From: Streptomyces sp. R41
GTDB taxonomy: Bacteria; Actinomycetota; Actinomycetes; Streptomycetales; Streptomycetaceae
Assembly (NCBI RefSeq): GCF_041053055.1
Contig: NZ_CP163443.1
Span: 4,943,001-5,007,000, forward strand
Reading direction: 5' to 3'
Length of the DNA stretch: 64,000 bases
Of this stretch, positions 57,720 to 64,000 are shown in pieces (the first letter of the stretch is position 1; the number at the start of each line of letters is the position of its first letter). The translations under genes were made by a program, and so were the position numbers. A model generated the notes under the pieces. It was not told the origin of the DNA and did not search any database. It worked only from the letters and a program-made list of their open reading frames with translations.

Positions 57720-58538
57720 ATGAGTTCTCTGCTGCTCCTGACCAATGCCCTTCAGCCGTCGACGGAGGTGCTTCCCGCTCTCGGCCTGCTCCTGCACAAC
57801 GTGCGAGTGGCTCCGGCGGAAGGCCCCGCTCTCGTCGACACCCCGGGTGCCGACGTCATCCTGATCGACGGGCGACGGGACCTCCCGCAGGTCCGCAGCC
57901 TGTGTCAGCTGCTGCGGTCCACGGGCCCCGGCTGCCCCCTCATCCTCGTCGTCACCGAAGGCGGCCTCGCGGCCGTCACCGCCGACTGGGGCATCGACGA
58001 CGTACTCCTGGACACGGCCGGTCCGGCCGAGGTCGAGGCCCGTCTGCGGCTGGCCATGGGCCGCCAGCAGATCGTCAACGACGACTCCCCCATGGAGATC
58101 CGCAACGGCGACCTCTCCGTGGACGAGGCGACGTACAGCGCCAAGCTCAAGGGCCGGGTCCTCGACCTGACCTTCAAGGAGTTCGAGCTCCTGAAGTACC
58201 TCGCGCAGCACCCGGGCCGCGTCTTCACCCGCGCCCAGCTGCTCCAGGAGGTCTGGGGCTACGACTACTTCGGTGGCACGCGGACGGTCGACGTCCACGT
58301 ACGACGACTGCGCGCGAAGCTCGGACCCGAGCACGAGTCGCTCATCGGAACCGTGCGGAACGTCGGTTATCGATTCGTTACTCCCGAGAAGGTGGACCGC
58401 GCCGCGGACGAGGCGAGGGCCAAGGCGGCCCAGCCAAAGCCGGATGATGCGGACGAGACGGCGCACCTGGACGCCGTCGACTCGGCGGAGGCCACAGCGG
58501 AGACACAGGAAGCCGCCGTACGCCCTGCCCAGAGGTAG
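57720..58538 (+). CDS. glnR: Nitrogen regulator GlnR (atypical OmpR family)
   Basis: GlnR is the global nitrogen regulator of Streptomyces and activates glnA, glnII, amtB and nitrite reductase genes in nitrogen limitation. The 272-aa protein has an atypical receiver ([22 protein letters not shown]; Asp50 in VILIDGRR kept but the usual phosphorylation pocket lacking) and a winged helix (about 128-225; [51 protein letters not shown]). It is an orphan regulator without a kinase beside it, as expected. The acidic Ala-rich C-terminal tail is variable. Confidence 0.96.
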   Translation: MSSLLLLTNALQPSTEVLPALGLLLHNVRVAPAEGPALVDTPGADVILIDGRRDLPQVRSLCQLLRSTGPGCPLILVVTEGGLAAVTADWGIDDVLLDTAGPAEVEARLRLAMGRQQIVNDDSPMEIRNGDLSVDEATYSAKLKGRVLDLTFKEFELLKYLAQHPGRVFTRAQLLQEVWGYDYFGGTRTVDVHVRRLRAKLGPEHESLIGTVRNVGYRFVTPEKVDRAADEARAKAAQPKPDDADETAHLDAVDSAEATAETQEAAVRPAQR

Positions 58539-58561
58539 GTCCATCCGCGTAGACTCCGCGC

Positions 58562-59584
58562 GTGGCCAAGGTGACTAGGGATGATGTGGCGCGGCTGGCG
58601 GGTACTTCCACCGCCGTCGTCAGCTATGTCATCAACAACGGACCGAGGCCGGTTGCCCCGGCCACGCGCGAGCGCGTTCTCGCCGCGATCAAGGAGCTGG
58701 GGTACCGGCCCGACCGGGTCGCCCAGGCCATGGCGTCGCGGCGGACCGAGCTCATAGGCCTGATCATCCCGGATGCGCGCCAGCCGTTCTTCGGCGAGAT
58801 GGCGCACGCGGTCGAACAGGCCGCCGCCGAGCGCGGAAAAATGGTGCTCGTCGGCAACACCGACTACATCGCCGAGCGCGAGGTCCACTATCTGCGGGCC
58901 TTCCTCGGCATGCGGGTCTCCGGGCTGATCCTGGTCAGCCACGCGCTGAACGACCACGCGGCCGCCGAGATCGACGCGTGGGACGCCCGTGTGGTGCTGC
59001 TGCACGAGCGGCCCGAGGCGATCGACGACGTCGCGGTCGTCACGGACGACCTCGGAGGCGCCCAGCTCGCCGTCCGCCACCTCCTCGAGCACGGGTATGA
59101 GTACGTCGCCTGTCTCGGCGGTACGGCGGAGACGCCCGCCGTCGGCGACCCGGTCTCCGACCACGTCGAGGGCTGGCGGCGCGCGATGCAGGAAGCCGGG
59201 ATCTCCACGGAGGGACGCCTCTTCGAGGCGCCGTACAACCGCTACGACGCGTATCAGGTCGCCCTGGGGCTGCTGGCCGGGCCGGATCGGCCGCCGGCCA
59301 TTTTCTGCTCCACGGACGACCAGGCGATCGGTCTGCTGCGGGCGGCGCGCGAGCTGCGCATCGACGTGCCCGGGGAGCTGGCCGTCGCCGGCTTCGACGA
59401 CGTCAAGGAAGCCGCGCTGACGGACCCGCCTTTGACAACGATTGCATCGGACCGGTCGGCCATGGCCCGCGCCGCGGTCGACCTTGTGCTCGATGACGGG
59501 TTGCGCGTTGCCGGGTCCCGGCGTGAGCGCTTGAAGCTCTTCCCGTCGCGGTTGGTCGTACGCAGGTCCTGCGGCTGCGAGTAG
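58562..59584 (+). CDS. LacI family transcriptional regulator
   Basis: A 340-aa LacI/GalR protein: HTH and hinge at the N-terminus ([55 protein letters not shown]), then a periplasmic-binding-protein-like effector domain. The start is GTG 58562, 23 bases after glnR. This gene follows glnR in other Streptomyces. The effector is unknown; no sugar operon adjoins it. Confidence 0.92.
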   Translation: MAKVTRDDVARLAGTSTAVVSYVINNGPRPVAPATRERVLAAIKELGYRPDRVAQAMASRRTELIGLIIPDARQPFFGEMAHAVEQAAAERGKMVLVGNTDYIAEREVHYLRAFLGMRVSGLILVSHALNDHAAAEIDAWDARVVLLHERPEAIDDVAVVTDDLGGAQLAVRHLLEHGYEYVACLGGTAETPAVGDPVSDHVEGWRRAMQEAGISTEGRLFEAPYNRYDAYQVALGLLAGPDRPPAIFCSTDDQAIGLLRAARELRIDVPGELAVAGFDDVKEAALTDPPLTTIASDRSAMARAAVDLVLDDGLRVAGSRRERLKLFPSRLVVRRSCGCE

Positions 59585-59619
59585 TGGGGCAGCTGCGGGC
59601 CGCCTGTGGCTGATCGCGC

Positions 59620-59648
59620 AGTTCCCCGCGCCCCTTACGGGGCGCGGG
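59620..59648. terminator. Terminator shared by the LacI and protease genes
   Basis: CCCCGCGCCCC, TTAC and GGGGCGCGGG form a strong stem, preceded by GCGCAGTT. It is a short copy of the dispersed intergenic repeat and lies between convergent genes. Confidence 0.8.
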
Positions 59649-59659
59649 TCTTCTGCGAT

Positions 59660-61411
59660 CTAGAACAGCAAGTTGTACTGGTTGAAGCCCGTGCCCAGGC
59701 TCTTGCGTGAGCCGAAGAGGCTGCTGGACGCCTTGTTGGTGCCCGGGTAGAGCCAGAGCGTGCCGCCGGAGTCGCGGGTGATGACGTCGGCGATGCCGTC
59801 GCCCGTCACATCGCCGTTGGAGACGTACGAGGTGAAGTTCCAGCCCGTACGCGCCTGGATCCGTGCCGACCAGGGCGCGTGCTCCTGCTGGGTGCCCCGG
59901 TAGAGGTACAGGACGCCGGAGCTGTTGCGGACCAGCAGGTCGGCGCGGCCGTCGCCGGTCAGGTCGCCGTGGCCGAAGATCTTGACGTTCTTCCAGGCCT
60001 GGTTGACGACCTTGACGCGGGCGTAGAACTGGCCGTTGCCCTTGCCCGGGTAGAGGTAGACCGAGCCGTCGGCGTCCACCGCGACGAGGTCGGGGCGGGC
60101 GTCACCGGTCATGTCGCCGGGGATGGCGTACGACTTGTAGCCGCCCCAGACCGAGCTGATCTGCATCCACTCGAACTCACCGCTGGAGTGGTTCATGTAG
60201 CTGCGGTACAGCTTGCCGTCGCCCTTGTCGCGGACGATCAGGTCCTGGTAGAAGTCCCGGTCCAGGTCGGCCTGCAGGCCCCAGCTGATGCCCTGCCAGC
60301 CGGTGCCCTGGAACGCACGCGTGGCGAGCGAGGTGCCCTTGCTGTCCTGCTCGAACAGGCCGCCGGAGGGCGTACGGGCCAGGATGTCGGCCTTGCCGTC
60401 GAAGGACAGGTCGGTGTCGTCGATGCGCGGCTGGGCGGCCCAGGCGTACGAGCCGACCTTGGTGAAGACCGGGTAGGCGCCCTTGGCGGTGCAGCCCTCG
60501 ACACCCCAGGAGACGATGCCGATGATCTTGTTGCCGGCGATCACCGGGCCGCCGGAGTCACCGTTGCAGGGGCTCGTGGTGCCCTCGTCGGTGCCGGAGG
60601 CCGGGGTGCCCGCGCAGAACATCGACCCCTCGATGAAGTCGTCCTCACCGAGGACGGACTGCATGGCGCTGTTGCAGGTGGCGTCGTCGACGATCGGGAG
60701 ATCGGCCTTGCGCAGCTTCGCGGACAGCTCGGTTCCGGTGCCTGAGGTCAGGCCCCAGCCGTAGACCGTGGCGGTCGCCCCCGGGCTGACGTACGCGAGG
60801 TCGTTGAGGTACGCCAGCCGCATCCACTTCTGTTCCAGCGGGCGGTCCAGGGTGAGGACCGCGATGTCGTTCTGGATGGTCGTGGGGTTGTAGCGGGGGT
60901 GGTTCCACTGGCGCCAGACGCCCGCGACGGTGCCGTTGGTGTCGTCGTACAGGTCGGTGGCCCCGGCCAGCACGGCGCCGTTCTTCGCCCAGTCCAGGCC
61001 GGCGACGCAGTGGGCCGCCGTCAGGACCTTGTTCGGGGCGACGAGGGTGCCGCCGCAGAAGTAGCCCGCGCCGGTGGTGTCGTCGTAGTAGGCGAGCTGG
61101 ACCATCCACGGGGCGGAGGAGATCGTCGTCTCGCTGCCGCCGATGATGAAGGGAGTCTTCTTGGGGGTCGTCTCCGGGGCCGCCTGGTCCTTGGCGGCCT
61201 CGACGACCCGGTTGCGCAGTTCCTTGTCGGAGGCGGTCGGCGCGGGGTTCGCCGACTGGGCGACGCTCGCGTCGGGCAGTCCGGGCGGGTTGTCGGCCGC
61301 GGCCGCGGGCTGCGCCGCGAGGGCGCCGGCGCAGCTCAGCGCCAGCGCGAGGGCGGCCGCGGGCAACGCCGTGACGGGGCGTCTCAGGCGGCCGCGCAGG
61401 GCACGTATCAC
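59660..61411 (-). CDS. Secreted trypsin-like protease with VCBS/FG-GAP repeats
   Basis: A 583-aa exported protein. A Sec signal peptide (1-39) is followed by a propeptide and a chymotrypsin-fold domain (about 88-330) that starts IIGGSETT and has His in TAAHC, Asp in NDIAVL and Ser in NGDSGGP; an Asp six residues before the Ser region (SPCNGDSG context) suggests trypsin-like specificity. The C-terminal 240 residues are FG-GAP/VCBS beta-propeller repeats (DLTGDGRADLLVRNSSGVLYLY, DVTGDGIADVITRDSGGTLWLY) that bind calcium and mediate adhesion or targeting. Confidence 0.92.
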   Translation of the reverse strand: MIRALRGRLRRPVTALPAAALALALSCAGALAAQPAAAADNPPGLPDASVAQSANPAPTASDKELRNRVVEAAKDQAAPETTPKKTPFIIGGSETTISSAPWMVQLAYYDDTTGAGYFCGGTLVAPNKVLTAAHCVAGLDWAKNGAVLAGATDLYDDTNGTVAGVWRQWNHPRYNPTTIQNDIAVLTLDRPLEQKWMRLAYLNDLAYVSPGATATVYGWGLTSGTGTELSAKLRKADLPIVDDATCNSAMQSVLGEDDFIEGSMFCAGTPASGTDEGTTSPCNGDSGGPVIAGNKIIGIVSWGVEGCTAKGAYPVFTKVGSYAWAAQPRIDDTDLSFDGKADILARTPSGGLFEQDSKGTSLATRAFQGTGWQGISWGLQADLDRDFYQDLIVRDKGDGKLYRSYMNHSSGEFEWMQISSVWGGYKSYAIPGDMTGDARPDLVAVDADGSVYLYPGKGNGQFYARVKVVNQAWKNVKIFGHGDLTGDGRADLLVRNSSGVLYLYRGTQQEHAPWSARIQARTGWNFTSYVSNGDVTGDGIADVITRDSGGTLWLYPGTNKASSSLFGSRKSLGTGFNQYNLLF

Positions 61412-61789
61412 TCAGGACTCCTGGGGTGTGTGGGTGCGTGTGGTGTCGTTCCGTGTCGTAAAGGGCCCGAGAAGGGCGTACGACGCACCCGCCTGATCGA
61501 CGACAGCAATCGCTTGCACACGCATGTGCATGCTCGCCGTCGCTTGCATCGATTCAGGCGTAACCGCGGAGCCCCCCTCCGGCGCGGAGATCGTAGGCCT
61601 CACGCGCCCCTGCGCACACGGGCTTCACAGCAGGCAGACAAGTGTTCGTCCGCCGCGTTCCCCGCCATCACCCCACCGCAACCCGCTGTTTCCCGGGCCC
61701 GAGCGCCTTTATATCGGGCATACGAGGTTCTGTCGGGCTTCTCAGCGGGGACTCAGGGAGCTCTCATGATCGGGGGACAGTCTTTTTCC
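61412..61789. other. Divergent control region between two secreted or membrane proteases
   Basis: No gene is seen in this 378-base gap. It holds a repeated TCGCTTGCA (about 61508 and 61540) and ACGCATGTGCATGC between them, possible operator sites, and the 5' leader of the HtrA-like gene. Confidence 0.5.
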
Positions 61790-63034
61790 ATGACCGAGAG
61801 CTTCCGCCGCAGCGGCGAGTACGAGCACCCCCAGCAGGACGGCCAGTCCGGGTACGTCCAGGGCGACGGCCAGCAGGCGACCGACCCCCTGCGGTCGGCG
61901 TACCCCCAGCAGCAGCACGCCTCCTCCCCCGTGAACCCCGAGTGGCCTCCCCCGCCGGCGTACCAGCCGGTCGCGCCGGTCGCCGTCGAGCCGGGTACCA
62001 CCGTGTGGCCGGGCTCCGGTCACGGTGGCAACGGCGGTGACGGGTACAACGGCGGCGCGTACGCGGGTTACCCCGAGCCGGACGCCGGCTCCACCGCGGT
62101 GCTCGCCGCGGCTCCTGTCCAGGCGGAGACCCCCGCTCCCGCCAAGAAGCGCGCGAAGGGCCCGCTGGCCCTGCTGGCCGCCGTGGCGATAGTCGCCGCG
62201 GCCATCGGAGGCGGTACGGCGTACGGCATCCAGGAGCTGACCGGCAAGGACACCACGTCGAGCAGCACCAGCACGAACGTGGTGCCGACGGCGAAGAAGG
62301 GCACCGTCGCCGGGGTCGCCCAGGCGGTCAGCCCGAGCATCGTGGAGATCAGCGCGACCTCGAACGCCGGTTCGTCCACCGGCTCGGGCGTGATCATCTC
62401 GTCGAGCGGCGAGATCATCACCAACAACCACGTCGTCTCGGGCGCCTCCGAGATCAAGGCGCAGCTGAGCAACGGCAAGTCGTACACCGCGAAGGTCGTC
62501 GGCACCGACAGCAAGAAGGACCTCGCGCTGATCGAGCTGGAGAACGCGCCCTCCGGCCTGAAGGTCGCCACGCTCGGCAACTCCGACGGCGTCCAGGTCG
62601 GCGACGACGTCGTCGCGATCGGCTCCCCCGAGGGCCTGACCGGCACCGTCACCAGCGGCATCGTCTCGGCTCTCGACCGTGACGTGACCGTCTCGACGGA
62701 CGAGAGCCAGGGCCAGCAGCAAGACCAGGGCGGCGGCAGCGACCAGTGGCCGTTCTCCTTCGGCGGCCGGCAGTTCAACGGCGACACCGGTTCGTCGACG
62801 ACGACGTACAAGGCGATCCAGACCGACGCCTCGCTGAACCCGGGCAACTCCGGCGGCGCGCTGATCGACATGAACGGCAACATCATCGGCATCAACTCCG
62901 CGATGTACTCGGCCGCTTCGGACTCGTCCTCGTCCTCGTCGAGCGCCGGCAGCGTCGGCCTCGGCTTCGCCATCCCGATCAACACCGTGAAGTCCGACCT
63001 GGCCACTCTGCGGGCCGGCGGCTCCGACAGCTGA
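61790..63034 (+). CDS. HtrA-like membrane serine protease without PDZ domain
   Basis: A 414-aa trypsin-fold stress protease: a disordered Pro/Gln/Gly-rich cytosolic part (1-120), one membrane span (about 125-148) and an extracytoplasmic protease domain with His in TNNHVV, Asp in DLALIELE and Ser in NPGNSGGAL. The protein ends a few residues after the protease domain (GSDS), so the PDZ domain of HtrA/DegP is missing; a Gln/Ser-rich loop lies inside the domain. ATG 61790 (MTESFRRSG) is chosen; ATG 61766 with GGGAG upstream is possible. It lies before a two-component regulator gene. Confidence 0.9.
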   Translation: MTESFRRSGEYEHPQQDGQSGYVQGDGQQATDPLRSAYPQQQHASSPVNPEWPPPPAYQPVAPVAVEPGTTVWPGSGHGGNGGDGYNGGAYAGYPEPDAGSTAVLAAAPVQAETPAPAKKRAKGPLALLAAVAIVAAAIGGGTAYGIQELTGKDTTSSSTSTNVVPTAKKGTVAGVAQAVSPSIVEISATSNAGSSTGSGVIISSSGEIITNNHVVSGASEIKAQLSNGKSYTAKVVGTDSKKDLALIELENAPSGLKVATLGNSDGVQVGDDVVAIGSPEGLTGTVTSGIVSALDRDVTVSTDESQGQQQDQGGGSDQWPFSFGGRQFNGDTGSSTTTYKAIQTDASLNPGNSGGALIDMNGNIIGINSAMYSAASDSSSSSSSAGSVGLGFAIPINTVKSDLATLRAGGSDS

Positions 63035-63049
63035 CACCTGGAGGTTCAC

Positions 63050-63262
63050 ATGATCACGCGTGTCTCCCACATCATCGCCGACAGCGACCCGGCCGGTTTC
63101 GTCCTGGCCCTGGAAGTGGCGCACGAACTGCACGCCCCGGCGGAGCGGACCCCGGAGGTGGCCGTCCCGCAGCTGATGGGACTGCGTATGTCCGCCGCGC
63201 GCCCGCACCGCCGCAAGATCCCGCTGCGCCGGCTGAGCGCACTGAGCTCGCTGCCGAGCTGA
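63050..63262 (+). CDS. Small conserved-looking protein of unknown function
   Basis: A 70-aa frame starting MITRVSHIIADSDPAGFVLALEVAHELHAP with a basic second half (ARPHRRKIPLRRLSAL). CTGGAGGTTCAC gives a strong ribosome site before ATG 63050, and it is only 15 bases after the HtrA-like gene, so it is probably in its operon. No domain is recognised. Confidence 0.7.
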   Translation: MITRVSHIIADSDPAGFVLALEVAHELHAPAERTPEVAVPQLMGLRMSAARPHRRKIPLRRLSALSSLPS

Positions 63263-63383
63263 GCCGGCCCTTCCCCGGCTGAGCCGGTCACCCCCGGCTG
63301 AGCCTTTCCGCCCCCGCCCTCAAACGTGCGAGGCTGAAAGGCGTCACCGTCACCGTCCCACCGCACCCGAGGAACTCCAGCCC

Positions 63384-64000
63384 ATGAGCCCCGCCGAAGG
63401 CGACCGTGAACCCCAGCGCATCCTGATCGTCGACGACGAGCCGGCCGTGCGCGAAGCACTCCAGCGCAGCCTCGCCTTCGAGGGGTACGACACCCAGGTC
63501 GCGGTCGACGGCGCGGACGCGCTGGAGAAGGCCACCGCCTACCAGCCCGACCTGGTCGTCCTGGACATCCAGATGCCCCGCATGGACGGCCTGACGGCGG
63601 CCCGCCGGATGCGCGGCGCGGGCACGACCACGCCGATCCTGATGCTCACGGCCCGCGACACCGTGGGCGACCGCGTCACCGGCCTGGACGCCGGCGCCGA
63701 CGACTACCTCGTCAAGCCCTTCGAGCTCGACGAACTCTTCGCCCGGGTCCGGGCCCTGCTGCGGCGCAGTTCCTACGCCGCAGCGGCGGTCGGCACGCAG
63801 GAGGACGACGCGCTCATCTTCGGCGACCTCCGCATGGACCTGGCGACCCGCGAGGTCACCCGGGCCGGACGCCCGGTGGAGCTGACCCGCACGGAATTCA
63901 CCCTCCTGGAGATGTTCCTGGCCCACCCGCGCCAGGTCCTCACCCGCGAGCAGATCCTCAAGGCGGTCTGGGGCTTCGACTTCGAGCCCTCCTCCAACTC
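63384..64000 (+). CDS. OmpR-family response regulator, C-terminus cut by window edge
   Basis: About 205 codons are visible: a receiver domain (ILIVDDEPAVREAL, acceptor Asp in LVVLDIQMPRMDG, Lys in YLVKPFELDEL) and most of the winged helix (LTRTEFTLLEMFLAHPRQVLTREQILKAVWGFDFEPSSN). It resembles MprA-type regulators, and its position after an HtrA-like protease gene fits an envelope-stress system, with a sensor kinase gene expected just beyond the window. ATG 63384 follows GAGGAACTCC. Confidence 0.93.
   Translation, partial: MSPAEGDREPQRILIVDDEPAVREALQRSLAFEGYDTQVAVDGADALEKATAYQPDLVVLDIQMPRMDGLTAARRMRGAGTTTPILMLTARDTVGDRVTGLDAGADDYLVKPFELDELFARVRALLRRSSYAAAAVGTQEDDALIFGDLRMDLATREVTRAGRPVELTRTEFTLLEMFLAHPRQVLTREQILKAVWGFDFEPSSN

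Overview
The window is chromosomal DNA from a high-GC actinomycete, almost certainly Streptomyces. Codon use is strongly GC3-biased, GTG and leaderless starts are common, and gene content and order match the core Streptomyces segment that carries ispD, carD, phoP-phoR-phoU, gpmA, mshA, nur, rsiG and glnR. Part of that order (gpm, senX3/phoR-regX3/phoP, mshA-ybjN, hbhA-like with an XRE regulator and a DUF2516 protein) is also known from Mycobacterium, so most of the window is old vertical backbone.

Layout. 1-5868: ispD (cut by the window edge), carD, a lipoprotein, the phosphate regulators phoP/phoR and divergent phoU with a PHO box between them. 6011-7255: a cysteine-rich miniprotein, a DUF4242 nickel-binding-like protein and a cupin. 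7256-9730: a decayed accessory patch ending at the 3' end of gpmA, with an integrase tail, an IstB fragment, a VOC gene with a foreign end, a DUF6215 gene and a possible att duplication. 9731-23000: gpmA, an MFS exporter, a DUF2000/AraC pair, a Tat-exported lyase-like protein, ybjN-mshA, a methyltransferase, an NlpC/P60 hydrolase, a PP2C regulator and the DUF2516/HbhA-like/XRE group. 23013-33898: a UvrA-like ATPase, a pseudogene, a GNAT, an ECF41-type sigma factor with a divergent NAD(P)-binding gene, a deazaflavin reductase-hemerythrin fusion, an SDR, TetR plus a HelD-like helicase, and a quinone oxidoreductase behind a MerR-type promoter.

33950-41812 is the most unusual stretch. Three GntR-type regulators that share one unrecognised C-terminal domain each stand head to head with a gene for a tiny (about 60 aa) multi-pass membrane protein. 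The same C-terminal domain recurs without a DNA-binding domain in a membrane-anchored protein, which is encoded behind a tandem APH-type kinase; a HAD phosphatase is translationally coupled to the second regulator. Palindromes and leaderless promoters are conserved between the modules. I know of no description of such a system.

42012-64000 returns to backbone: an Eis-like acetyltransferase, asparaginase, the c-di-GMP-dependent anti-sigma factor RsiG, dtd, ygfZ, the nickel regulator Nur, nitrobindin, three related membrane-anchored proteins, DsrE, VOC, DUF3099, DUF1416 and a sulfurtransferase behind a cysteine-containing leader peptide, a DUF2993 protein, a 191-bp MITE-like element, a membrane protein plus MoaD/ThiS, an alpha/beta hydrolase, glnR with a structured leader, a LacI regulator, a trypsin-like protease with VCBS repeats, an HtrA-like protease and the start of a second OmpR-type response regulator. 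No rRNA, tRNA or CRISPR array was recognised. Coordinates of non-coding sites come from reading by eye and could be off by a base or two.
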